Below are positions 17,397 to 26,143 of a stretch of 64,000 nucleotides of DNA, piece by piece (position 1 is the first letter of the stretch; each line of letters begins with the position of its first letter). This DNA comes from Marinobacter flavimaris (GTDB lineage: Bacteria; Pseudomonadota; Gammaproteobacteria; Pseudomonadales; Oleiphilaceae). Under the pieces are notes generated by a model that had not been told where the DNA came from, did no database searches, and saw nothing but the letters and a program-made list of their open reading frames with translations. The stretch spans positions 124,001 through 188,000 of the forward strand of contig NZ_PSSW01000002.1 in the NCBI RefSeq assembly GCF_002933295.1. The letters are read 5' to 3'. A program made the position numbers and the translations under genes.

Positions 17397-18215
17397 ATGA
17401 CTCAGAGAGTATTCATAACCGGAGGCGCCAGCGGACTTGGCCGCGCCATAGCACTGCGTTATGCCAAAGAAGGCGCCAAAGTCTGCATCGGCGACATTAA
17501 CCCGGAGCAGGGTGTTGGCGTCGAGAAAGAGATTAATGCGGCCGGAGGCGAAGGTTATTTCGTCGAGTGCGATGTTCGACGCCTGACCGATTTCGAAAAG
17601 GTCCGCGATGATCTCGTGAAGAAATGGGGTGGCGTTGACGTGGTGGTGAACAACGCTGGCGTTGCCTCTGCCGGTTCCATTGAAGATACCACCATGGCGG
17701 ATTGGGAGTGGATTCTCGATATCAATGTGCTGGGTGTGGTTCGCGGCTGTAAGGCGTTCACGCCGCAGTTCAAGCAGCAGGGCTCCGGGGCATTTGTGAA
17801 CGTGGCCTCCATGGCCGGGCTGATGCTGGCGCCGTTGATGGATAGCTACAATGTGACCAAGGCCGGGGTGATTGCCCTGTCTGAAACCTTGAGCCAGGAG
17901 CTTCGGGATGCCGGTATTCATGTGAGCTGTGTATGCCCGGCATTTTTTCAGACCAATCTGACCAGCAGCATGCGTTCAGATATCCCCGGCATTCAGCAGA
18001 ATGTGAACAAGCTGATGAAGCGCTCCACGGTAACCGCCGAGGATGTGGCCGAGGATATTTTCCGGTCGGTGGAGAACAAGAGCTTCTGGGTATTGCCCCA
18101 TGCCAAGGAGCGCCGGATGTGGATGCTCAAGCGCCACGCACCCAAGGCCTTCGACTGGCTGATGCATCAGGAAAGCAAGCGCTGGATGAGCAAGATGGGT
18201 GGCAGCAAGGCCTGA
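17397..18215 (+). CDS. Short-chain dehydrogenase/reductase
   Basis: 272 residues from ATG 17397, with GGGGA upstream. Classical SDR features: cofactor motif TGGASGLGRAI, VVNNAGVAS, Ser in NVASMAG, and the Y-x3-K pair in YNVTKAG. An acidic residue in IGDINPEQ at the end of the second strand favours NAD over NADP. It probably oxidises or reduces a hydroxyl/keto group on an acyl chain, because it sits between an acyl-CoA dehydrogenase and an APH-type kinase in one cluster. The C-terminal 45 residues (from LPHAKERRMW) are basic and longer than in minimal SDRs. Confidence 0.88.
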   Translation: MTQRVFITGGASGLGRAIALRYAKEGAKVCIGDINPEQGVGVEKEINAAGGEGYFVECDVRRLTDFEKVRDDLVKKWGGVDVVVNNAGVASAGSIEDTTMADWEWILDINVLGVVRGCKAFTPQFKQQGSGAFVNVASMAGLMLAPLMDSYNVTKAGVIALSETLSQELRDAGIHVSCVCPAFFQTNLTSSMRSDIPGIQQNVNKLMKRSTVTAEDVAEDIFRSVENKSFWVLPHAKERRMWMLKRHAPKAFDWLMHQESKRWMSKMGGSKA

Positions 18216-18266
18216 GTGCGCGGTTTTTTACTGTTTTAAACTGAAGATTCAAAAGGAGAGTCCTGA

Positions 18267-19331
18267 ATGACCCAGATCGACGAGGCCGTGGACATCCGGG
18301 AAGGCGAGGAACTGGACACTGGCGCCGTAGACCGGTTCATGAAAGAGGCGATCCCGGATCTGCAAGGCGAGCCAGAGATTCGTCAATACCCGGGTGGCGC
18401 CTCAAACCTGACCTATCAGGTGGATTACGGCGACCGGTCCTACGTCTTGCGCCGGCCGCCGTTTGGCAAGATTGCCAAGTCTGCCCACGACATGCTGCGT
18501 GAGGCGAAGGTCATGCGGGCGCTCAAACCGGTTTATCCCTACGTACCCAACATCATTGCCATTTGCGATGATCACGACGTGCTGGGTTGCGATTTCTACG
18601 TGATGGAACGGTTGAAGGGCATTATCCTGCGCCAGGACTTTCCCAAGGATTTCGAGCTCAGTGAAGCCGATACCCGCAAGCTTTGCCTGAACGTGATCGA
18701 CAAACTGGTGGATCTTCACCGTGTGGATGCCAAGGCAGCAGGCCTGGACAAGCTGGGCAAGGGCGAGGGCTACGTTCAGCGCCAGATTGGCGGTTGGAGC
18801 GACCGTTTCCGCAAGGCCCGCACCGACGATGTGGGTGACTTTGAGCAGGTAATGAGCTGGCTCAATGACAAGATGCCCGACGACATTGCCCAGGTGGTGA
18901 TCCACAACGATTTCCGCTTCGACAACGTGGTGCTGAATCCGGACAACCCGTTCGAGGTCATCGGCGTGCTGGACTGGGAAATGGCCACCATCGGTGATCC
19001 GCTGATGGATCTGGGTAACAGCCTGGCTTACTGGATCGAAGCCGATGATGAAGGCCCGTTCCAGATGCTGCGCCGGCAGCCAACCCATCGCCCGGGCATG
19101 CTCACCCGCAAGGAGGTGGTGGAGTATTACATGGAGCAGTCCGGCTTCAAAGTCGACAACTTCGACTTCTATGAGATCTACGGCCTGTTCCGGCTGGCAG
19201 TTATCATCCAGCAGATCTATTACCGGTTCTACCACGGCCAGACCAAAGACAAGCGTTTCGCTGCCTTTGGGCACGCCGCCAATTACCTTGAGAAGCGCTG
19301 CCAGCGACTGATTGCGGAGAGCTCCCTGTAA
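18267..19331 (+). CDS. APH-family small-molecule kinase (ACAD10/LvaA-like)
   Basis: 354 residues with the aminoglycoside-phosphotransferase fold: nucleotide loop YPGGASNLTYQV, Lys/Arg region YVLRRPPFGK, catalytic loop VIHNDFRFDN (Brenner motif, catalytic Asp), and metal-binding LDWEMATIGDP. Despite the fold, proteins of this subgroup beside acyl-CoA dehydrogenases are not antibiotic-resistance enzymes. Known relatives are the kinase domain of ACAD10/11 and LvaA, which phosphorylate the 4-hydroxyl of a 4-hydroxyacyl-CoA so that phosphate can be eliminated. The gene overlaps the downstream histidine phosphatase by 1 bp, so translation is coupled. The substrate is inferred. Confidence 0.88.
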   Translation: MTQIDEAVDIREGEELDTGAVDRFMKEAIPDLQGEPEIRQYPGGASNLTYQVDYGDRSYVLRRPPFGKIAKSAHDMLREAKVMRALKPVYPYVPNIIAICDDHDVLGCDFYVMERLKGIILRQDFPKDFELSEADTRKLCLNVIDKLVDLHRVDAKAAGLDKLGKGEGYVQRQIGGWSDRFRKARTDDVGDFEQVMSWLNDKMPDDIAQVVIHNDFRFDNVVLNPDNPFEVIGVLDWEMATIGDPLMDLGNSLAYWIEADDEGPFQMLRRQPTHRPGMLTRKEVVEYYMEQSGFKVDNFDFYEIYGLFRLAVIIQQIYYRFYHGQTKDKRFAAFGHAANYLEKRCQRLIAESSL

Positions 19332-20020
19332 TGGCGACAATTTATCTGGTTCGTCACGGCCAGGCCAGTTTCGGGAAGGAGAACTATGACCAACTCTCTT
19401 CCACCGGCTGGGAGCAGGGCAGGGTGCTTGGCCGCTGGCTGGCTGGAAAAGTTGAACCGGCGGCGGTTTTCGGAGGCGATCTGGAACGCCACCGGGAAAC
19501 CGTTGAAGCCATCGCCACCGGGTACGGATCCAAACTGCCCGATATGCAGGTGGTTCCCGGCTTCAACGAGTTTGATCACACCACTGTGGTGGCCCGGTAC
19601 CGCCCGGAGTGGAGTGACCGCGCGGTGATGGCGCGGGACCTCAAGGCGTTTCCCAAACCGGCCAAAGCGTTCCAGGAGGCCTTTGTGCACGCGGTGCATC
19701 GCTGGGCCTCGGGCGAGTTTGACCACGAGTACGAGGAAAGCTGGCCGGACTTCAAGGCCCGCGTTATGGCGGCCTTCGAGGAAATGATTGACTACGCCGA
19801 TGGCGGCGATGTGCTGGTGGCGACCTCCGGCGGGCCGATTTCCGTGATCGCCCAGCACCTGCTCGGTCTTGATGACGCCCGGGCACTCGGTCTGAACGAG
19901 GTGATCGCCAACACCAGCGTGTCGCGGGTCCTGTATTCCGGCCCCCGGCGAAGCCTGGCCGTTTTTAATAACTACAGCCACCTGGAAGCGGAGGATCCCG
20001 CCCTGGTGACATTCCGATAG
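19331..20020 (+). CDS. Histidine phosphatase (phosphoglycerate mutase-like)
   Basis: 229 residues. LVRHGQASFG at the N-terminus (phospho-histidine in RHG, residues 8-10), LSSTGWEQGRVLG and GGDLERHRETVEA are the branch-1 histidine-phosphatase landmarks. The later catalytic His region reads LVATSGGPIS where VSHGG is usual, so the second histidine may be absent; activity is uncertain. Its start overlaps the kinase stop by 1 nt, so the two proteins are made together. It could reverse the kinase reaction or hydrolyse a phosphorylated intermediate (inference). Confidence 0.83.
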   Translation: MATIYLVRHGQASFGKENYDQLSSTGWEQGRVLGRWLAGKVEPAAVFGGDLERHRETVEAIATGYGSKLPDMQVVPGFNEFDHTTVVARYRPEWSDRAVMARDLKAFPKPAKAFQEAFVHAVHRWASGEFDHEYEESWPDFKARVMAAFEEMIDYADGGDVLVATSGGPISVIAQHLLGLDDARALGLNEVIANTSVSRVLYSGPRRSLAVFNNYSHLEAEDPALVTFR

Positions 20021-20037
20021 TGAATCGAGGTGAACGA

Positions 20038-20808
20038 ATGAGCAGCAAGAACCTGTTTGATCTGACTGGCAAGGTTGCCCTGATTACCGGTGCCAGCCGC
20101 GGCATCGGCGAGAGCATCGCCCGGACCCTGGCCGAGTATGGCGCCCACGTAATCGTCAGCAGCCGCAAGATTGATGGTTGCGAAGCGGTTGCCAGCAGCA
20201 TCCGGGATGCCGGCGGTAGCGCCGAAGCCTATGCTTGTCACATTGGCGATATGGATCAGATCGAAAGCATCTGGGCGCACATTGACCAGACGCACGGCAA
20301 GCTGGATATTCTGGTGAACAATGCTGCTGCCAACCCTTATTTCGGGCCGGTGGAAGACACCGACCTGGGCGCGTTCAACAAGACCGTGGATGTGAATATC
20401 CGGGGCTATTTCTTCATGTGCGCCCGCGGCGCCCAGATGATGAAAAAAGCCGGTGGTGGCTCTATCGTGAACGTGGCTTCCGTGAACGGCGTCAATCCGG
20501 GGCACTATCAGGGCATTTACTCGGTCACCAAGGCCGCCGTAATCTCCATGACCAAGTCCTTTGCCATGGAGCTGGGTCAGCAGAAAATCCGCGTGAACGC
20601 GCTGCTGCCAGGGCTGACCGATACCAAGTTTGCCAGCGCCCTGACCACCAACGAAGCCATCAAGAAGCAGGCCATGGCCCATATCCCCATGAAGCGGGTG
20701 GCCGATCCGGGCGAGATGGCGGGTACGGTGCTATATCTGGTTTCCGATGCTTCCAGCTACACCACGGGCGCCTGCATCAATGCCGACGGTGGCTACCTGA
20801 CAGTCTGA
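20038..20808 (+). CDS. Short-chain dehydrogenase (DHRS4/FabG-like)
   Basis: 256 residues from ATG 20038, with GAGG seven bases upstream; the GTG at 20020 is rejected. SDR motifs are TGASRGIGESIA, VNNAAANPYFGP, Ser in NVASVNG, Y-x3-K in YSVTKAA, and PGLTDTKFA. SSRK after the second strand suggests NADP. It lies 17 bp after the histidine phosphatase and is the last gene of the LysR-linked cluster. A role in oxidising the 3-hydroxyl of an acyl chain is plausible but not shown. Confidence 0.88.
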   Translation: MSSKNLFDLTGKVALITGASRGIGESIARTLAEYGAHVIVSSRKIDGCEAVASSIRDAGGSAEAYACHIGDMDQIESIWAHIDQTHGKLDILVNNAAANPYFGPVEDTDLGAFNKTVDVNIRGYFFMCARGAQMMKKAGGGSIVNVASVNGVNPGHYQGIYSVTKAAVISMTKSFAMELGQQKIRVNALLPGLTDTKFASALTTNEAIKKQAMAHIPMKRVADPGEMAGTVLYLVSDASSYTTGACINADGGYLTV

Positions 20809-20817
20809 GTAATCGTT

Positions 20818-20847
20818 GGGGTCGGATGACCGCTTTCATCCGACCCC
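20818..20847. terminator. Strong hairpin between convergent genes, no T tract
   Basis: A perfect 12-bp stem, GGGGTCGGATGA (20818-20829) with TCATCCGACCCC (20836-20847), has a 6-nt loop. It lies between the SDR stop (20808) and the lipoprotein stop (20870). Neither side has a run of T, so intrinsic termination would be weak; an RNA-protecting 3' hairpin is an alternative. Confidence 0.55.
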
Positions 20848-20869
20848 GCCTTCACTACGTCCGAGCTTA

Positions 20870-21748
20870 TCAGGCCGGCGAACAGGTCAGTGCCTCGAAG
20901 TCATCGTTCAGCTCCACCGTCCGATCCTGGAGCTGGGCCAGTGTTTCCCTGTCACCTGCCATAATCAGGTCGTGCATCAGGGAGGACATGGCAGCCCGAC
21001 TTTCTGCCATCATGGCTTTATAGGCCTCACCACGCACCTCTTCGGAATTCAGAATCAGGTATTCCAGCTCCGCCTCGAACGTCGGCGCGTTTCTGTTTTC
21101 CAGCAGTTCCAGCAAGGCCAGTTGCCAGTTCCTTCGACCCTGCAGCCAGATCTCAGTCTGCTCGCCCCGATTGGCTGACCATTGCCGCACGATGTCGCGC
21201 TGCTCGCTGTTCAGGTCCCCCAGCCATCGCTCAACCCGCTCCGCGGTTCTCTCTGCGCGTGCTTCGGCTGTCGCCTCCGGGGAGTCGGCCAGGAATTCGT
21301 CTTCCATTTCCCGCTGACTTTGCGCCATGTTGTTCGCCAACTCCTGCACCTGTTCATCGCTCAGGCTTGAGAGAAGGTTTACCGCGACAGGCGTTGCCTT
21401 TTCCAGAAGACTCGGGAAGAAACTGAAAAGCTGTTGTTGATGGTAGTCGACGGTGGCCTTGTCGGGTGGGTTGCTGGAAACATCAGACTCGAGTTCATCC
21501 AGCCAGGCCTGGTAGCGGGGCAATTCGGCACTGCAATGCCATTGCCGCAATTGATCAATGTCGCTGTTGAGCTGCTGTTTCTGGTCGGCCGTCAGTGTCA
21601 CGTAGTCTTCTACCCACCACACGATGCCCCAGTCCGCGTATCGATAAGCCATCTTGGTCGAGCTGCAGCCAACCAGTCCAAGGACCAGTACCAGAATGAG
21701 AACAAACGGTTTGAAAAAGCCGGGTGTCCAGTCTTTGGCAGTATCCAT
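20870..21748 (-). CDS. DUF6279-type lipoprotein
   Basis: 292 residues from ATG 21748; the open frame extends to 21877 without a ribosome site. A lipoprotein signal ends at the lipobox LVGCSS. The mature protein begins with KMAYRYADW and WWVEDYV, then is mostly charged alpha helix rich in Glu, Arg and Gln, as in the DUF6279 family of envelope lipoproteins. No enzymatic motif is seen and the function is unknown. It converges on the SDR gene across a strong hairpin. Confidence 0.75.
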   Translation of the reverse strand: MDTAKDWTPGFFKPFVLILVLVLGLVGCSSTKMAYRYADWGIVWWVEDYVTLTADQKQQLNSDIDQLRQWHCSAELPRYQAWLDELESDVSSNPPDKATVDYHQQQLFSFFPSLLEKATPVAVNLLSSLSDEQVQELANNMAQSQREMEDEFLADSPEATAEARAERTAERVERWLGDLNSEQRDIVRQWSANRGEQTEIWLQGRRNWQLALLELLENRNAPTFEAELEYLILNSEEVRGEAYKAMMAESRAAMSSLMHDLIMAGDRETLAQLQDRTVELNDDFEALTCSPA

Positions 21749-21901
21749 GGCGCACCTGTCCTGGTAAAAAGGCTTATCGAAAAAAGATTGCAAGCTCACT
21801 ATCATTTCAGTTTTGAGTGATATCAGTGTACGACATATCACGCCTTTCAGATGCTGCTCCGGGGAACCCTGGAGCATTGTTCAGGAGAAGTCATGAGCTA
21901 A

Positions 21902-22132
21902 ATGAGACTTTCACGTCTACGCCAGCTGATCTTTGGCTTTTACATGTCCGGAATTATGTCGCTGCTGATGTCCGGGGTGATCACCTTCATCAACACGGGC
22001 ATCGACGGTGAATTCCACTACCGGTGGGGGCCGGCTTTTCTCGTCGCCTGGGCCGTTGCTTTTCCTCTCGTGACCTTCATCGCGCCGCTTGCCGGGAAGA
22101 TGACTGAGTTCACCATGCGCAGGTTTGTTTGA
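21902..22132 (+). CDS. DUF2798 small membrane protein
   Basis: 76 residues with two hydrophobic helices (about 10-30 and 43-65), the pattern of the DUF2798 family: GFYMSGIMSLLMSGVITF, then a helix ending in APLAGKM. It is an inner-membrane protein of unknown function. Isolated, with a 16-bp palindrome immediately after its stop. Confidence 0.75.
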   Translation: MRLSRLRQLIFGFYMSGIMSLLMSGVITFINTGIDGEFHYRWGPAFLVAWAVAFPLVTFIAPLAGKMTEFTMRRFV

Positions 22133-22134
22133 TT

Positions 22135-22150
22135 GCGTACATCTGTACGC
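22135..22150. promoter_or_regulatory. 16-bp palindrome
   Basis: GCGTACA and TGTACGC are separated by TC, forming a perfect 7-bp dyad just after the DUF2798 stop and 137 bp before the DUF4397 gene. There is no T tract, so it is not a terminator; it could be an operator for the downstream lipoprotein gene. Confidence 0.3.
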
Positions 22151-22286
22151 TTAAATGTCAAAAGTTGCAAATCCGTTCTTTCTGGCTCCCCGTAAATGCA
22201 TTGACGCATGATTCATGGACGGAAATTGTGCAGGTTCGAACCACTCAAATCCTGGTAAACAACCTCAAAAGTGGGGAGTTTGAAAA

Positions 22287-23702
22287 ATGAAGACAAAATA
22301 TGCTTTACCGATGGTTTTGGCGGGTAGCGTTGTGCTATCCGGGTGTTGGCTTGATGACGATGATGATCCAGCAACAACCAGTGTTCGGGTCCTGCATGCG
22401 TCCTCTGATGCACCTGCGGTGAATGTACGGGTGAACGGTGATGTTGTCGTTCCAGGTGCTGATTATAAGCAGGCTGCCGTCCTCACTCCGGGTGCCGGTC
22501 TTGCCGATATCGCGGTTGATGGATTGCTGCCGAGCGGCGCGACCGCGACTGTAATTTCCGCTGACGGCGTGTCGCTGCGTGCGGATACCAACTATGACGT
22601 GATCGCAGTTGGCAAAGTTGGTGACGAGACCATTGAGCCGCTGATCTTGACGGATGATGGTGCCCGTGATGATGCCAACAGTGCGCGTCTGAGGGTTGTC
22701 CATCTTTCGCCCGAGGCAGAGACCGTTGCCGCTGGTCCAGTGGATGTATATGTGACTGCATTTGGGGATCCGCTCCCTGCTGAAGCTACCTTCAGCTTCT
22801 CCTTTAAAGAAAGTGTTGGCCCACTGGAGCTGCCTGCATCGGACGATTATCAGATCCGGGTTACCGCTGCAGGATCTAACGGAGTTGTATTCGACAGTGG
22901 GCAAATTGGGTTGCCAGTGGGTTCTGATCTGCTGGTAGGCGCTGTTGACAATACGGTCTTCGGAAGTTCACCTGTGAGTCTTTTGGTTCTGAACGGCGCT
23001 GAGGTATCCGAACTTCTCGATATTGGAACGGGAGCTGGTATCCGCGCAGTTCATAATTCATCCGCTCCCACTCCGAATGTCGACATTTATCTCAACGAAG
23101 AGCCCGATGGATCGCCTGCGGCCACTGATCTAGCATTTGGTGAAACAGTGCCTGGTGCGCCGTCAACAGGCGAGTACGTTCCCCTTGATGCCGGCGACAA
23201 CCGTGTTGCAGTCACAGCTACAGGAGTGACTGCTTCGACTGCTATCGATGCAACTTTGAATTTTGCGAACGGCGATTTAAACACCGTTGTTGCCGCAGGT
23301 GTACTTGCGGAGGGGCTTGATGCTTTGGTTTTTGCTGACAACAATCGTCGAATTGCCACAGAAGCAAAACTGAGGGTTATACATGGAGCGATTGAAGCGC
23401 CCACAGTCGATGTGTTCCTTATTCCGACGGACGCTGGGGGTGCCGAGAACACGCTCATAGGTAATTCCATGCCTGCTCTGGACGACTTCAATTATGCTGA
23501 GTCCTCCGGTTACCTTGGCGTTGCCGAGGGGAACTATGTTGTCTTTATAACTTCGGCGGATGGCGCTACCGTGCTTTACAAGTCCCCAAGTCTCAATCTG
23601 GAAGTTGGCGGTGTCTACACTGCCATAGCCCGGTTGAATGAAGGGCCCGAAAGCGTCGCCACGGTAACGCTCATGGACGATTTTGTTCCAGTTATAGAGT
23701 AA
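22287..23702 (+). CDS. DUF4397 repeat lipoprotein
   Basis: 471 residues. The lipoprotein signal ends at LSGCWL and is followed by a run of aspartates (residues about 23-28). The rest is built from DUF4397 beta-rich repeats: motifs such as VRVLHASSDAPAVNV, LRVVHLSPEA, IRAVHNSSAPTPNVD and LRVIHGAIEAPTVDV recur about every 110 residues, giving four units. The family is extracellular or surface-exposed; a role in adhesion or matrix is often supposed but not proven. Codon use is slightly more AT-rich than its neighbours. It is monocistronic, with its own terminator. Confidence 0.85.
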   Translation: MKTKYALPMVLAGSVVLSGCWLDDDDDPATTSVRVLHASSDAPAVNVRVNGDVVVPGADYKQAAVLTPGAGLADIAVDGLLPSGATATVISADGVSLRADTNYDVIAVGKVGDETIEPLILTDDGARDDANSARLRVVHLSPEAETVAAGPVDVYVTAFGDPLPAEATFSFSFKESVGPLELPASDDYQIRVTAAGSNGVVFDSGQIGLPVGSDLLVGAVDNTVFGSSPVSLLVLNGAEVSELLDIGTGAGIRAVHNSSAPTPNVDIYLNEEPDGSPAATDLAFGETVPGAPSTGEYVPLDAGDNRVAVTATGVTASTAIDATLNFANGDLNTVVAAGVLAEGLDALVFADNNRRIATEAKLRVIHGAIEAPTVDVFLIPTDAGGAENTLIGNSMPALDDFNYAESSGYLGVAEGNYVVFITSADGATVLYKSPSLNLEVGGVYTAIARLNEGPESVATVTLMDDFVPVIE

Positions 23703-23725
23703 GTTCGGAAGCAAGATCGAGCTTG

Positions 23726-23753
23726 AAAGCCCCGGCTTACGCCGGGGCTTTTT
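23726..23753 (+). terminator. Rho-independent terminator after DUF4397 gene
   Basis: An 11-bp stem (23726-23736 with 23741-23751) with a TTAC loop ends in a T run. It overlaps the stop codon of the convergent dacB gene at 23752, and the A run on its other side would also help stop minus-strand transcripts. Confidence 0.92.
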
Positions 23754-25323
23754 ATTGAATGCTAGTCTCAGAAGTGCCGGAAGCCGCATGTGAAATAGCG
23801 GTCCCGGTCGGCGGCCTGAAATGCAGCGAATAGAGAATACGGTCCAGCACGGCCTGGCCATTCCAGGCAGGATCGTTATTGACCATCCCGACCACGGCCC
23901 AGGTGGTGTTATTGGAATCGCGGGTGAATCCGGCGATCGATCTCACATTCTCCAGGTAACCGGTCTTGATGCGACCCTCGCCATCCATGCCGGTGTTGCG
24001 CAGGCGGCGTGCCATGGTTCCATCCATCGCGATGATAGGCATTGAGGCCATGAGGTCTGCCGAGTAGGCGCTGTTCCAGGCGTGTTCCAATATTTGAGCG
24101 CCCTGGCGCGCGGTGATCCGCCCGTGTCGGGTGAGGCCAGCGCCGTTGTCGATCACCATGCCGGCGGTATTGATGCCCTTGTTTTCAAGCCAGTGGTAGA
24201 TCACCCGTATACCGGCAACCCGGTCATCGCTTTCATCTTCCTGGCGGTTTTCCGCACCAATGGTGAGGAGCAGTTGGCGCGCCATCACGTTGCTGCTCCA
24301 CTTGTTGATGTCCCTCACCATGGTAACCAGGTCCGGCGAGGTGGTTTTCATTACCAGTCGGGCATCCTCAGGCGTTACGCCATTCAGGTCTCCACCAGAC
24401 ACCACGACGCCAAGGTCTGCCAGCAAGGAGCGAATCAACGAGGCGCTGTACTGCTCATGGGACAGCAATGAAAGATAGGTGGTGGTTCGGCAGCCCTGGG
24501 GAAGTTCACCGGTTACCCGAACGGTCACCCGGTGGTCTTCATGAATGATGGGCTCCCATTCAAAGTTTCTTCGTGATGGGCACGGGCCTTCTGCAGTGGC
24601 AACCACACGGTTGTCGATGACAACTTCGCCCAGGGAGGGCGTGCTCCAGGCCTGGGTGCCACGCTCATCGGCACGAACCTGGAAATGCATCAGGTTCAGG
24701 TTGGTCAGATAGGCGGACGGTTCCACCAGAAACGGCGCGTGGGGGTTGTCGCCGTTGTCTTCAAACGCAGGAAAACCACCGTCTACCTGAAAGTAGGAAC
24801 CATCAAGGATCAGGTCTCCCTCGATTCTGGTAATTCCCATGCTGCGAAGCTCACCCAGTGTGGTCCAGAGGCGTTCAATAGTGAGCTTGGGATCGCCTCC
24901 GAAGCGGACGTAGAGATTACCCTTGAGAGTGTCGCCGACCATGACACCGTCGGTCAGGAAATCGGTATCCCAATGGTGGTTGGGCCCGAGAACCTCCAGC
25001 GCCGCAAAGGTTGTCACCAGCTTCATGATGGAACCGGGGCTCATCAGCGCATCGGCATTGATGTACTGATTGATGCCGGGCCCATTCAGCGGAATGGCGG
25101 CCATGCTCATGGCGTCTTCATTTTGGAGGGACTTGAGCGCGTAATCCTGAAGCTGGTTCGTCCAGAGGCGATTTCCCGAGAAACCGGAATTATCGTCTTC
25201 GGCGACCACAACGGACGGGGTGGTAATCACGGCAAGGGCCGTGAGGGATGCCAAAAGAGACCGTCTGAATCCAGAACCTGTTTTTTCTCTACTTTCAGAA
25301 CGCCGCATACCCGGGGCTACCAT
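23752..25323 (-). CDS. dacB: D-alanyl-D-alanine carboxypeptidase/endopeptidase (PBP4)
   Basis: 523 residues from ATG 25323; M at 25308 and 25365 are alternatives. The N-terminal signal peptide ends near SVVVA. The S13 peptidase motifs are SIMK (SxxK nucleophile, in SPGSIMKLVTTFA), SSN (SxN, in WSSNVMARQL) and KTG (in RIKTGYLENV). PBP4 acts in the periplasm, trimming D-alanine from pentapeptides and cutting peptidoglycan cross-links. Length is somewhat above the 477 residues of the E. coli enzyme. Single gene with no operon partner; it converges on the DUF4397 gene. Confidence 0.92.
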   Translation of the reverse strand: MVAPGMRRSESREKTGSGFRRSLLASLTALAVITTPSVVVAEDDNSGFSGNRLWTNQLQDYALKSLQNEDAMSMAAIPLNGPGINQYINADALMSPGSIMKLVTTFAALEVLGPNHHWDTDFLTDGVMVGDTLKGNLYVRFGGDPKLTIERLWTTLGELRSMGITRIEGDLILDGSYFQVDGGFPAFEDNGDNPHAPFLVEPSAYLTNLNLMHFQVRADERGTQAWSTPSLGEVVIDNRVVATAEGPCPSRRNFEWEPIIHEDHRVTVRVTGELPQGCRTTTYLSLLSHEQYSASLIRSLLADLGVVVSGGDLNGVTPEDARLVMKTTSPDLVTMVRDINKWSSNVMARQLLLTIGAENRQEDESDDRVAGIRVIYHWLENKGINTAGMVIDNGAGLTRHGRITARQGAQILEHAWNSAYSADLMASMPIIAMDGTMARRLRNTGMDGEGRIKTGYLENVRSIAGFTRDSNNTTWAVVGMVNNDPAWNGQAVLDRILYSLHFRPPTGTAISHAASGTSETSIQ

Positions 25324-25637
25324 GATCGCTATCCAGTGAGTTCCTATAGTCCAACAATAGCCCATCCTGCCGGTTTGTACTATGCAGAAAAGCTCTACAT
25401 GACGTTAAAAAATGGCAGTAGTGTCGTTGTTTGTATTGAACTTTTGTGACGCGATGTAAGTGCCCTTGCGAATCATGGAGTTAGGTGGATAAAAATTAAC
25501 CTTCGGGTTGTCAATGACTTTTCTATCGGATTTATGGGTGCTTTTTCCGGCGTTTGAGTCATGGAATTCGCGGCCAAAAAGGCGTTTCCTGATGAATGTG
25601 TAACCAAGTGTTCCGAAAACAATAAAAGGAGGACACC
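25324..25637. other. Intergenic region between dacB and the hydroxylase gene
   Basis: This 314-bp region between divergent starts is AT-rich. It holds a perfect ribosome site (AGGAGG) before the hydroxylase ATG. I see no gene, palindrome or repeat of note; it presumably carries the two divergent promoters. Confidence 0.5.
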
Positions 25638-26111
25638 ATGATTGGTATTCCACTGGGTCTTTTGACCGCCAATGGCGTGGAATGGGTATTCCATAAACAC
25701 GTTCTTCATGAGCTGGGCCGGAACCGGGCAAGTTTCTGGTCGTTTCACTGGCACGATCATCACCGAAATGTCCGGCGAAATGGCTTCCTGGATGACGACT
25801 ATCGCAGACCGCCCCTGACCTGGAATGCCCAAACCAAGGAGGTGGCTGCCCTCGTTGCGGGGGCTGCAGCAGTCACCCCGCTGCTGCCATTCGCACCCTT
25901 TTTTGTGGGTACTCTCTACTACAGCGCCTGGAATTACTACCGGGTACATAAGCGCTCACATCTGGACCCGGAATGGGCGAGAAAGAACCTGCCCTGGCAC
26001 TATGATCATCATATGGGACCCAACCCCAATGCCAACTGGTGCGTGACCAAACCCTGGTTTGATCACATCATGGGTACCCGGGAGCCAATGGAAAATCGTC
26101 AGATTGCGTGA
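25638..26111 (+). CDS. Small fatty acid hydroxylase-superfamily protein
   Basis: 157 residues, preceded by AGGAGG. It shows the di-iron histidine clusters of the fatty acid hydroxylase/sterol desaturase superfamily: HKHVLH (19-24), HWHDHH (near 37-42), HKRSH and HYDHHMG, with one long hydrophobic segment (about 68-95) between them. Members oxidise lipids or carotenoids in the membrane. At 157 residues it is shorter than typical enzymes and resembles the compact bacterial FAH proteins. It overlaps the downstream tandem thioredoxin-fold gene region by 4 bp at the GTG 26108, although the better start there is 26144. Confidence 0.82.
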   Translation: MIGIPLGLLTANGVEWVFHKHVLHELGRNRASFWSFHWHDHHRNVRRNGFLDDDYRRPPLTWNAQTKEVAALVAGAAAVTPLLPFAPFFVGTLYYSAWNYYRVHKRSHLDPEWARKNLPWHYDHHMGPNPNANWCVTKPWFDHIMGTREPMENRQIA

Positions 26112-26143
26112 TAATGGCGTGGTCTCCAAAAAAAGGTTTGTTT

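Noticed and set aside
18267-19331. Antibiotic-resistance aminoglycoside phosphotransferase
   Set aside because: Placement beside an acyl-CoA dehydrogenase and SDRs, and likeness to ACAD10/LvaA kinases, point to metabolism.
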